Shown here: positions 21,853 through 32,023 of the stretch, one piece after another
Position numbering within the stretch: position 1 is the first letter of the stretch
Layout: the number at the start of each line of letters is the position of its first letter
Source of the DNA: Prorocentrum cordatum
Taxonomy: Eukaryota > Sar > Dinophyceae > Prorocentrales > Prorocentraceae
Assembly (NCBI GenBank): GCA_963575745.1
Contig: CAUYUJ010006293.1
Span: forward strand, 1-54,700
Direction of reading: 5' to 3'
DNA: 54,700 nucleotides
Translations under genes and position numbers: made by a program
Notes under the pieces: generated by a model
The model's database searches: none
Told to the model about the DNA's origin: nothing
The model's input: the letters and a program-made list of their open reading frames with translations, nothing else

Positions 21853-22994
21853 CTGAAACGTTGAAAACTCGCTTGGAAGGCCCCGGCCCCTTGTTGTTGC
21901 TTAGGCCCCCCCCCACCCCCGTCGTAAACTCACGGCAGGCCTAAATAATGAGAAGAGGTCTCCCAGAGGCCCCATGGGGACCCCCGCCGGCCCCCCCTCC
22001 TTGGGGCAGCATGATGGCGCGCCCCAGCCCCTGGGGGCAACAACCAACGTTGGGGGCAACAAATTCGGTCACATCGCGCGGCACACACCAACGACAGCAT
22101 CGCACGGCACGCACCAGCGACAACGAAGAAGACACAGTACGCACGAGCAACGAGAAAAACATCGAACACACCCGCAACAAAAATCACACGGCACACATAG
22201 CCCAGCCACCAAAAACATCCGGAAAGCCAGGCCCATAATAAACCATTCCCTAACTCGCGGCCCTTAAAACGCCATCCTTAAAAAAGCCCGGCCCAAAAAC
22301 GCCCAAATAAAGCCCGACCTTTGGAACAGTCGTAAAGCCCAGCCCTAAAACATCCCTAAAGCCCGGCCCATGCAACACCCCTAAAACTTGACCCGTAAAA
22401 CATCCTTGAAGTCAGGCCCCCAATAAAACATCCCTACGACCTGGCCCCGACAAAATCCTTGAAGCCAAACCCTAAAACAGCCCTAAATCCGCTCAGCAGC
22501 ACACGCCGAAAACCCAAATCACACGGCGCACACCAGCAACAAAAATCACACAGTACACATCAACAACATTAACAACGACACCAACAACAACGCGCTCACG
22601 GAACTGGCGCATCACGAACCACACAGAACACACCGCCAACAATAATCACACAGCACGCACCGCCAACAACACCGCGCACCACACAGAAACCACAGAGCAC
22701 GCTCCAGCAAAAATGTCGCGCATCACGCCCCAGCAGAAAAAAAACGCAACGCAGTCAACGCCGACAACAAACATCACACAGCACACACCGAACGACAACA
22801 AATACACAGCACGTCGTGGAGCCCTCTTGTTGGGGCCATCTTGGGGCGCTCTAGGATCGGATTGGGGGGCGCCTTAATTCAAGCTTTTCGGAGCCATTTC
22901 CTTGGAGCCCCTGGGAAAATCGGGGGTTGCTTTTTCCGCGACCACGACGACGACGAAGACGTTGGCGACAACGCCGGTGCCGAGCCCGACTGAC
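21853..22994 (-). other. Gene A first intron, 1,142 bp, GT-AG, minisatellite-filled
   Basis: The donor is GCCGCC|GTCAGT and the acceptor TTTCAG|GCGAAC; the join is phase 0. Two degenerate minisatellites fill it: CACGGCACACACCAGCAAC-type (22070-22210, 22500-22800) and AACATCCCTAAAGCCCGGCC-type (22220-22490). Their reverse complements occur at 33010-33480. Confidence 0.55.
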
Positions 22995-23054
22995 GGCGGC
23001 CCCAAGTCGAGGCCGCTTGGTTGCCGGCTGCAGGTCGGGCCAGTCCGAATCCAT
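22995..23054 (-). CDS. Gene A, probable first coding exon (20 codons)
   Basis: ATG at 23054 opens MDSDWPDLQPATKRPRLGAA and is followed by donor GTCAGT. KRPR resembles a basic nuclear-localisation motif. The assignment rests on an in-frame join to the next exon and on the donor; a different start upstream is possible. Confidence 0.45.
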
Positions 23055-23644
23055 CCTGCCCGGGGGCACCACGGTTGGTGGCAGGAGGCGGTGAAAGGGG
23101 GGGCGGGTGGGCGGAGCGACGAGCGGCGGGGGGATGGATAAGTTACACCAGAGAAAACCCAATCAGTGGATTTCTGACATGTGTCGCAGGTACCTCGATC
23201 GGTCCGCATCGCGCCCCAGTCTAGTTCAAATATACATTGTAGTTCGGCATAGTTGTTCAATCATCATCTCTCTACGTAGCACCTCGTGGGGCCATCTTGG
23301 GCCAGCATGGGCCAGCTCGGGGCCGTCGTGGGGCCATATTGGGGCCATCGTGGACCATTGTGGGGCCACCCTGGGCCATGTTGATGGGGCCATATTGGGC
23401 CATTCCTACTACTAGGGTCATGGCCATGTCCAACTCGGAGTTTGACAACATGGGGTCCACTGGAGCCACATTGGGGCCATCGTGGAAGCGTGTCGGGGCC
23501 ATCGTGGACACGTCCTCCTCGGGCCATGGCCATGTCTTCTAAGTGTAGGGTTATAGGGCTATTGTACACCTATGGAGCTATATGGCTTTAGGGTGATAGG
23601 GCTGTGCGGATGTATCAACGGGGCATGTGTCCGCATTCTATCTA
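23055..23644. other. Spacer upstream of gene A; CATGGGGCCA-type repeats
   Basis: After about 200 bp of mixed sequence there are GGGGCCATCNTGGNCCA degenerate repeats (23280-23540) and GTATAGGGCTAT-like units. If gene A starts at 23054, its 5' UTR and promoter lie here. No TATA-like or other promoter motif is evident. Confidence 0.4.
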
Positions 23645-24960
23645 GACGCTTCGCGTATCCCCACCAGCCCATCCAGAAACGACGCCCAGGAACATTGACG
23701 GAAGAAGGGAAGCAGAGACGCACATAGTAGTGAAACAGAGCAGGCAACAACGGTGAATTGGGATATAGTTGTGGCGAAGGTTGAACGTGTTATTGATGGT
23801 GTTATTGATCCTGATGGTATTGCTGCTGCTGTTGCTGCTGATAGCGCCGCTGACGTTGCTGATGGTGGCGATGGTTCTCGGATGATGCGCCGGCGGATAA
23901 GGGGGGGGGGGGAGGAGAAGGAGAGGGAGGAGAAGAAGGAGGGGGAAACATGACGAACATACATAAGATCATCTTAGGACGCATATTCTTGGGAGTTGTG
24001 TTGGAAACCTCGTGGAGCGTCTGACTGGGGGTATCACGGGTGCCTCGGGGATCGTCGTGAAGCATCTTCGGGGTCTCTTGGAGATCTCATGAATGCATTT
24101 CGGAGCCCCCTTGGGATATCGCTTGGGCGGTTTTTGGAGGCCGCGTGGGACGTCGTCGTGGGGGTCTCGCGGCGGTCCTGAGGGACTCGCGGGCGTCTTG
24201 GGTGCTTCGGGGAGGCCTCGCGGGGCCGCCCGGGGTCCTCGCGGGGGTCTCTTGGGGGCATCGTGGGGCCATAGTAGTGTTGGGGCCATTATCGCGGGGC
24301 CGCATGGGCGCATCGGGGGGCCATCTTCTTGGAGGACATCGATCGAGAAAGTGGGGGCCCTAATAAGTACGGCCCCCCCTCCTCGGCGGGCGCTCCTAAA
24401 ATTGCATCCTGAACCCATATTTGGGCGCTATTGGAGCGCTCTTGGGCATTATTATTGACCCCCTACTACTAGGGCTATAATGGGCCCATCATGGGGCCAG
24501 CTTGGGCCATCGCGGAGCCATCTTGAGGCGCCGGATGGCCATCGGAAGCGAAACGAAAACGAGAAGGCACATAATATCAGCGGTTTGCCTTCGGTGTTTG
24601 AAGAAGTGCGGCTTCTTGGGGGCATCATTCGTCTTGGGAAGTGGGTTGGCATATTAGTGGAACCATCGTGGGCCGACATTGGGGCCTATTGGAGCATCTT
24701 CGGATGCATATTTAGGAAAATTGCTATTCGGATATAATAATAGTGAGCCATCTTGTAGCCAATCGTGGGCTCTCCGAGGCGATATCGGAGCTGTCGCGGG
24801 CCTGCTTGGGCGCCCCAACACGTCGCGAATTCCCCCGTCCAGGTCCAGGGGGTGGGGGGGTAGGGGGGGGAGCAAACCCTTCCCCGAAGAAGGGGAAGAA
24901 GGAGTTGGAAGAGGAAACTCTATAATAAACCACCTACGCCCACAAGGAGGGCTGGTGGGA
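23645..24960 (+). mobile_element. T element copy 3
   Basis: It starts GACGCTTCGCGTATCCCCAC-CAGCCCATCCAGAAACGA and ends CCTACGCCCACAAGGAGGGC-TGGTGGGA. Its interior includes a GCTGCTGTTGCTG tract (23820-23850), GGGGGTCTCNTGGGG repeats and a GTCCAGGTCCAGG plus poly-G segment (24838-24872). It is the inverted partner of T4. Confidence 0.8.
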
Positions 24961-25726
24961 GTTGTTACCCCCGACGTTCTGGGGTACACTAGAAGATTAT
25001 ACGACCCAAATTATTGCTTCCAGGGGCTGGGGCAGTTTTTTTGCATATCCAAGCGTCCTCAAGGAGCCATCGCGGGGCCAGCTTGGGCCATCTATCTCGG
25101 GGCCATCGCGGGGCCACCCCACCCGCCGCCCACCCACCACACACACGCCCACTACTACTACCACCACCCACCCACCACCCGCGACGATCCACCCACCCAC
25201 CACCCACCCACCACCCGCCCACCACCCACCACCAACCACCCGAATATGCTTGGAACTCAAAACGAGGACCTCGGAAATCTCAGCCAGATACCGACATCAT
25301 CGGCGGGGCACGTTCGCCAAATCGTTCAACCTCCGATTGGGCCCCTTCTTCAGCGCAAGCACTGATTGGGGAGGGTCGGCTTTTTCCTGTCGAAGAAGTG
25401 TGAAACAAAAAGCTGGACAGGGAGGCCACCACGGGAGGTTCGGGCTGTTTTTCGACCTGTCCCTTCGTGACAGCCTGCTCCCGCGCAGCGACTGCCCGCA
25501 GCATCAGTCAGCGCGGCGAGGCTGAGCGCGGCGCCCACCGCCGCGCCCCTGAACTTGATGCGACAAGATTATGATGTATTCGCCCAGGGCGGCAGGGGCG
25601 CTGGATGGTGCATTCGTCCAGGGCGGCAGGGCGGCAGGGGCAGCACAGAAGGAAGGGTGATGATGATGGTGATGATGATGATGATGATGATGAGTTCATG
25701 CATCGCCAACAACATGACCCAACTTG
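24961..25726. other. Spacer with ACCC-rich tract; no gene
   Basis: A CCACCCACCACC tract lies at 25115-25240, the opposite strand of the kind seen at 45545-45850. The remainder is mixed sequence with a GAT/ATG run near 25660-25692. Open frames are low-complexity. Confidence 0.5.
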
Positions 25727-26196
25727 TTCCCTACCTCCTAGGCTCTGCCTAGAAGATAAAGGGTTCTCACTCGCTGGGCTTGCCCAGTCCCCGCCTTGCG
25801 GTTCCCCCAGTAGTAGTTGTTGCACCCGCGTATTCCAGCGTTGCGTATATCATCTTAGCCCAGCTTAATATAGCTTAGCTTAACGTAGTTTCATCGTCTT
25901 AGCGTCGCGCAGCTGTAGCTTAGCTTACCTTAGCTTAGCATAACATAACCCAGCATAACATAGCATAGCGTAGCATAGCATACCATAGCATAGCACAGCG
26001 CAGCATAGCACAGCATAGCGCAGCATAGCATAGCATATCATAGCCTAGCATAACAGAGCGCAGCCTAGCGTAGCATAGCATCATAGCGCAGCACAGCGCA
26101 GCATAGCATAGCACAACACAGCATCCACTACTTTTTTGCTGCTGCTAGTAGAGGCTCCAACTCACTCCTCCTAGGTAGGGTCGCACTGGGATAATT
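25727..26196 (-). mobile_element. CE element copy 3 (short subfamily without TACATC)
   Basis: The ends match CE (CCTACCTCCTAGG and CCTCCTAGGTAGGGTCGCAC). The core has CTATG-type and a little GCTAA-type repeat only. A short AGCAGCAGCAA segment next to the left end is shared with CE6, defining a second subfamily. Confidence 0.75.
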
Positions 26197-27085
26197 CAGA
26201 ACAAGTCAGCGCCTTCCGAACACCAACAGGGAGGGAAAGGGAGGAGGATGACGGGGGGGAGAAGGGGGAGGAAGAGAGAAACGGCTCGCCGGGCCCATTC
26301 GGCTGCCTTCAGAACGAAGGAGGAGGAGGAGGAGGAGGGCGAGCACAGCTTGCTGACCAAAATCAACTTTTTTTCAATTTGTTTTTTTGGGGGGGGGTGG
26401 CGAGGGCCGCGTGCAAAAAAGATAGCGCTCTCGGCAGCGGTGGGCGCCCACCGCCGGCGAGGGGGAAATTATTTCTGAGTCCGCAGATGGCGAGAGCGCA
26501 TCTTGATTTCACGCCCTCCCTCGGCAGCTGCGGTTTTCAAAAAAATTGGCCCCTCGGCAGCGGTGGGCGTCCACCACCGGCGAGAGCTCAATGATTTTTG
26601 CAACGACATCTCGGCAGAGCCGACCTCAGATTTTGTCAGGATCAGGGTTTCCGAAAAAAAAGAAAATTAATTAATTGAAACGGGGCGGAGGGCGATGAAA
26701 ATAGGGAAGCCACGCTGCAAGGTTGCAGGGCCAATCGATGGGGCATGGCTTCGGACCCCGCCGCCCCCCCCGTGGAAAGGATCGATGGGCCCCAAGTGGG
26801 GCGATGTCATGATGGTGATGATGATGATGATGAACCATCGTTGCCCCGCCCCAGCATGGTGGCCCAGCTGTCTTCGCAATAACATGTTGTTAGAAGAAAC
26901 CTAGAAGCGGGGGAGGGGGGGGGTGATGATGGGGAGGGGGAGGAGGCGGAGGATAAGGAGGAGAAGAAGAAGAAGGAGGGTCAGGTATCATTATCACAAC
27001 AACCCTGCACGTTGCTGCGCCACGGCATATCATAGCAGCGCAATCCTGAGAACAGCAGCAGCACTGAGCACCGTGCTAATCATCA
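26197..27085. other. Spacer with GC palindromes; no gene
   Basis: CTCGGCAGCGGTGGGCG followed by CCACC and CCGGCGAG occurs at 26430-26464 and 26549-26584. The first copy holds a perfect 14-bp palindrome, GGTGGGCGCCCACC. A GATGATG run and GAGGAGG tract follow. No convincing coding sequence is seen. Confidence 0.5.
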
Positions 27086-28460
27086 CACCAGCCTCCTGGG
27101 CGTAGGTGTTGTTTGTTTGGGGAGTTGCCTCTTCCAACCTCATTTTTCCCCGTCGGGGGGGGGGGGGGGTATTATTTAACCCCCCCCTACATCTGCCCCT
27201 CCTGGACCTGGACGACGGGTTTTGCGACGCGTTGGAGTGTCCAAAAAGTGGGCCCAAGACGGCTCCAAGAGCGCCTTGCAGAGCCCAAGATGAGCTACAA
27301 TATGGCCCAAGCTGCTGCTAGCATACTATTATTCCTCATCATCATGATGCATCCGAAGATGCCCCAAGCGGCACCAAGGCCGCCCCAAGAAGAAGACGGC
27401 TCCAAGGACCAAAGAGCTTCACAAGGAGGCGCCCAAGAAGAAGCCAACATCTTTCAAACACCTTAGAAGGGAAACCGCTGATGTGCGCCGTCTCGTCTGT
27501 TCGTTTCCGATGGCCATCCGAGGCCTCAAGATGGCTCCACGCGGGCCCAAGAAGAGGGCCCCGATGGGGCGCCCAAGAAAAGAGCCCCAGGACGGCGGCC
27601 GCAAGAGCGCCCAACAAGAGCGCTCCAGGAGCGCCCCAAGAAGAGGGGTCTAGGATCTAGGACGCGAGTTTAGGAACGCCCGAGGGGGGGCCGCGATAAT
27701 AATTAAGGAACCCCTTTTTTTTCGATCGCTGTCACACGAGAAGATGGCCCCACGAGGCGCCCAGGAGGCCCCCAGAAGAGGCCACAAGATGGCGCCGAGA
27801 TAGCCCCAGATGGCCCCTAATAATAATAAGGGCCCCCCAATATACCCCTAAGAGGACCCCGACCGGCCCCAAGAGGCCTCCCTGCCTGGGGCGCCCAAGG
27901 CGCCCAAGAGTCCCTCAGGACCGCGAAAAGACCCCCAAGACGTCCCAAGAGGCCACCAACAAAGCGCCCAAGAGATATCACAAGGGGCCCCGAGAGGCAT
28001 TCAGGAGACCTCCAAGAGACCCCGAAAAAGCTTCAAGGTGATCCCCGAGGCGCCCAAGAGCTCCCCCAGACGCTCCAGGAGGTTTCCAAAACAACTCCCA
28101 AGAAACATCATAAGAGGATCTTATGCTCGTCATGTTTCTTCCTCCTTCTTACCATTGGGTCTGTTCTCCTCCTCCTCCTCCTCCCCCCCCCCCCATTATT
28201 ATTATTATTGCCCGCTTACGCATCATCCGAGAACCAGCAGCAACAGCACTGGCAGCAGCAACAGCAGCAGCAGCAGCAGCAGCACCAGCAGGTGCAAGAA
28301 GAGCACCAGCAGTAACACTTGCAACCTTCGCCACAAAAGATCTCCCAATTCACCGGAGTTGCCCGCTCTGGTTTATGTGCGTCTCTTCTTCCCTTCTTCC
28401 GTCAGCGTTCCTGGGCATCGTATCTGGATTGGTTGGTGAGGATGATACGCGAAGCGTCTA
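27086..28460 (-). mobile_element. T element copy 4 (inverted relative to T3)
   Basis: Its outer end (plus strand GATACGCGAAGCGTC) is at 28446-28460, and the other end carries CACACCAGCCTCCTGGGCGT near 27086-27105. The interior matches T3 in reverse: poly-G near 27158, the TCCTGGACCTGG segment, GGCCATC repeats and a GCAGCAGCAG tract near 28240-28290. Its outer end is 48 bp from the stop codon of the methyltransferase exon. Confidence 0.8.
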
Positions 28461-28508
28461 ATTTTTTCAAAGCAGCGAAGCAGCATCACCTGCTGCAGCC
28501 TCTAATCA

Positions 28509-29594
28509 TCAATTAACGGGGCCCCTCAACGTCGCATCGAAGAAACCCATCGCCCTGAACATCTGAGTCAAGATCCGCGCCGTCGTCTTCACGTCCATCG
28601 AATTACCGACCATCATTCTCATCTGGCGATCTGACGCGCGCTCCGGCCTGACGAGGCGCGCTGTGCCCCGCTCGATGCCCTGGGGCTTCATCATCTCGTT
28701 CAAATTGAGATACCTACTGCGGGAAAACAACCAGTAATAATTCCCTCCTGCGTGTTGGCGGGTTAGGCATGGGCACACGTTCTTCATCAGGTTCACCCTC
28801 CGAGTGAGGCCCATCATGAGGTCGCCAACGTAGTTTCCTCTCTTCAACTTGCCCGCTGCGCTCGGGCCGCCGATCTTCTCCAGGCACTTCGTGTAGTTGG
28901 CGAGGGCGGTCCTGGATTCCGGGAGGGCGGTGCCTTTGTTGTCGGCATCGAGGTACTTGTCCAGGGGATCCACGGTGAGGGCGTCGGCGGGCCCCTTGAA
29001 GCAGCCGAATTGCTCCTCCAGCGATTTCCATATGCCGACTATGAAAAGCCGGCGCCGGGAGTGGGGAAGGCCAGATGTAGTCTGGGAGTCTAGAACCTTG
29101 TAGTACAAGTTGTAGCCCTTGGACCCTTTGCCCTTGATCTCCTTGAGGGCGGACAAGATCTTGTGGAATGTGTGCGTGTGGCTGGCGAGCAGCCCTTCGA
29201 CGTTCAATGACAAAAACCCTTTGGGCAGCAGCGCCTTGATCCCAGCCACAACGTACTCGGCAATGGAACGATGATCGTCTGCACCAAGACCATTGCCTTC
29301 CATCGAGAAGGGCTGGCACGGGAAACCTGCCGTCAACAAGAAGAGCTGGTCATCAGCGGTGAAGGCCTTAGCGAGCTGCTGCATGTTGATGCCCTTGATG
29401 TCGCCGAAGACGTTGCCGCGGCGAAGGCCACGGTGGTTCTTCTCGAGAACCAGGCGGCATAATCCGTCAAAATCACATGCGAATGCGTTCTCGAACTGCG
29501 GCGCGATCCTCAAGGACTCCAGCGCCAACCATGGGGCGTCGTAGCCCGAGCAGAAACTCCCGACCAGAAACTTGCCATTGCTGCCCAACGCAAC
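28509..29594 (-). CDS. Gene C: C5 cytosine DNA methyltransferase exon
   Basis: This is a 361-residue frame ending in TGA. Positions below count from the acceptor TTCATTCAG. It shows the C5-methyltransferase motif order: motif I VGSFCSGYDAPW (about 11-22), motif IV GFPCQPFS with the nucleophilic Cys about 93, motif VI region SLNVEGLL (about 130), motif VIII LPHSRRRLFIVG (about 176-187), motif IX RYLNLNEMMKPQG (about 294-306) and motif X MVGNSMDV (about 328-335). Two positions depart from consensus: the ENV glutamate is Leu (TTG) and the motif VIII glutamine is His. No ATG lies at the start, so this is probably a downstream exon of a longer gene; I found no upstream exon. Enzymes of this family methylate cytosine at C5. 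De Mendoza and colleagues described cytosine methyltransferases carried by retrotransposons, including in Symbiodinium. Confidence 0.9.
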   Translation of the reverse strand, partial: VALGSNGKFLVGSFCSGYDAPWLALESLRIAPQFENAFACDFDGLCRLVLEKNHRGLRRGNVFGDIKGINMQQLAKAFTADDQLFLLTAGFPCQPFSMEGNGLGADDHRSIAEYVVAGIKALLPKGFLSLNVEGLLASHTHTFHKILSALKEIKGKGSKGYNLYYKVLDSQTTSGLPHSRRRLFIVGIWKSLEEQFGCFKGPADALTVDPLDKYLDADNKGTALPESRTALANYTKCLEKIGGPSAAGKLKRGNYVGDLMMGLTRRVNLMKNVCPCLTRQHAGGNYYWLFSRSRYLNLNEMMKPQGIERGTARLVRPERASDRQMRMMVGNSMDVKTTARILTQMFRAMGFFDATLRGPVN

Positions 29595-29863
29595 CTGAAT
29601 GAAGGGGGGCGCGGCACAACAACGGGGCGCGGCTGCAAAAACAACCCAGTCATCTCAACAATCGTTTACGTGGGCGGCGCCGAAATGGCGGAGGCGGAGG
29701 AGGCGCTCGGATGTCACTACAAAGGGGGCGCGCAGGTAACGTCTTTTCGGGGCGTGAGGTTGGGCATTGTTTGCACGCCCTCCTATCATTTCCCCTTCTC
29801 CTCCTCCTTGCACTTTGGCACGCGCCCGCAATGATTCAAATGAAGAGACGTTTGGAATTCTCA
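29595..29863. other. Spacer between methyltransferase exon and T2
   Basis: The stretch is mixed GC-rich sequence with a GCGGAGGCGGAGGAGGCG tract near 29685. It should be intron or leader of gene C. No further exon is evident. Confidence 0.4.
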
Positions 29864-30087
29864 ACGCTTCGCGTATCCCCACCAGCCCATCCAGAAACGA
29901 TCAGCAGGGGGCCGGTGAATCAGGGGCGGCAGAACGCATGCAGTCGCGCAGCCGTCTTCGAGAACACAATCATCACACATAGCTTCCCGCATTGAAGTTT
30001 AAGATGGCAACCGGTGCAAATTACGACGGTGCTTCGATGAGAGGTGAGGGGTATTATTTCGATGACTCGCAATGGCTGTTGCACTGA

Positions 30088-30972
30088 TTCCCTACCTAGG
30101 CTCTGCCTAGACGGGTTCTTACCCTGTGTGCTCAAGGGGCCGGGCAGTGCTCCCCGCCCTGGGCGCTTCCACCAGGGCCCGCCCCGCGGTTCCCCCAGTT
30201 GCGCCCCCTGGGCTTACCCAGCTTAGCTTAGCTAAGCTTAGCTTAGTTAAGATTAGCTTAGCTTGGCTTAGATTAGCTTAACTTCGCTGAGCTTATCTCA
30301 TTTTAACTTAGCTTAGCTTTGCCTAGCCTAGCCTAGTTTAGCTTAGCTTAGCATAGCTTGGCGTACCTTGACTTACCTCACCTTAGCTTAGTTTAGCTTA
30401 GCTTAGCTTAGCTTCGCTTAGCTTAACTTAGCATAGCTTACCTTAGCTTAGCGCAGTTGCTAAGCATTAGCACAGCATAGCATAGCATAGCATTGCCACG
30501 TATATCATAGCATAGCATTGCATAGCATAGCACAGCGCATCATAACATAGCATAGCGCAGCATATCATATCATACCATAGCATAGCAGTGGTTAGCATAG
30601 CACAGCGCAGCATATCATGGCATAATACAGCACATCATAGCATATGATAGCGCAACATGGCATAGTATAGCATAGCATTGCATGGCATAGCATAACGCAG
30701 TATATCATAGCAACAACCAACATCAATGCGAACTTGTAGATGTACATGTAGATGTAGGTGTAGATGTGGTTGTGGATGTAGGTGTAGATGTAGATGTGGA
30801 TGTGGATGTAGGTGTATATGTAGGTGTTCATGTAGATGTAGATGCGAGTTTCGCTGCTGATGTTGGTGTAGCTGTAGATTCAGGTGTATATGTAAATGAA
30901 GCTGTCGGTGTAGATGTAGATGCTGCTTTCCTAAATGCTCCAACTCCTAGGTAGGGTCACACTGGGATAATT
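30088..30972 (-). mobile_element. CE element copy 4, inserted in T2
   Basis: Read on the minus strand it starts AATTATCCCAGTGTGACCC and ends GTCTAGGCAGAGCCTAGGTA, with TACATC-, CTATG- and GCTAA-type core blocks. T1 gives the uninterrupted site, so the insertion boundaries can be placed within a few bases. Confidence 0.85.
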
Positions 30973-31772
30973 TGAATATTAAACTCGCGTGTGTTCCGAA
31001 ACTTGGAGACATCTTGGGGCCCTCTTGGGATTCTCTTGGGCCCCTCTTGGGGCGTCCTGGGGCTCCTTCTTGGGGCTCTCATGAGGTCCTCTTAGGGCCT
31101 TTGTGGGGCGCTCTTGGGGTCCTATTGGGGCATTATTGGAGCCCTCTTGGGGCTCTTTTGGAAGGTCGCGGGGCCATCTTGGGGCTCTTTGGGGGAGTTC
31201 TGGGAGGCCTCGCGGGGCCGTCTTGGTCCTCATGGCTAAAAAAGAAGAACAGGGGGGGGCGGGCAATTCTCGCCCACCCCCTCCCCTCCCCATTCGGAAG
31301 CTCAAGCGTGCAGTCTTGGGACCATCTTTTTGGCCCGTTCTCGGAGCGCTCTTGCTTGGGCGCTCATCTTGGGGCCGTCTTGGGGATCTCTTGGGCCCTT
31401 CGCGGGGCTGCATTGTGCCATCTTGGGGCCATCTTCTCGAGGCCTCAAGAGCCCGTCGGATGCGAAAAAGCGATAAGCCAAAACACATAGATGTCCCTTC
31501 GGTATTTGAAAGATGTTGGCTTCTTCTTCTTCTTAGGGGGGTCATTGGAGGCCTCGGAGGGCACTTGAAACCGTCTTGGGGCCGTCTTGAGGCCTCTTGG
31601 ACGCGTGTCTGAAGCTATATTGACCCGTCTACCGCTATCTTGGGCCATCGTGGAGGCCATATTGCGCTCTCGGAGGCCCTCTTGGAGCCATCTTGGGCCA
31701 TCTTGGACGCTGCTATGGGCCCGCCCCCCCCCCCCCCCCCCTCCCCGCCCCCCCCGTCCCAGCGCAGGGAGG

Positions 31773-31942
<170 letters not shown>

Positions 31943-32023
31943 AACTCCCGAGCAGGGAAAGGCAGGAGGTTGGAAAGGGAAGCGCCCTAGTAGTAGACCA
32001 CCCGCGCCCAGAGGGCTGGTGTG

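Larger units (their letters stand above)
8974..23054 (-). other. Gene A: multi-exon gene for a transposase-like protein (whole span)
   Basis: I link at least seven exons by reading-frame continuity: 23054-22995, 21852 to about 21430, 20339-20016, 17704-17178, 16792-16586, 11570 to about 9660, and 9222-8974. Phases match at every junction I could define, and the joined protein runs smoothly across them, for example through RRI at 17178/16792 and FDS at 16586/11570. Donors are GT, GC, GC-like and GA. The protein has cysteine pairs near the N-terminus, a long helical middle, a segment resembling the hAT transposase C-terminal dimerisation region, and an acidic tail. From memory it belongs to an uncharacterised dinoflagellate multi-copy family; no search was possible. 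One in-frame TAG (20346-20348) and one frame change (near 11050) suggest a decayed copy, sequence errors or unrecognised splicing. Confidence 0.7.
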
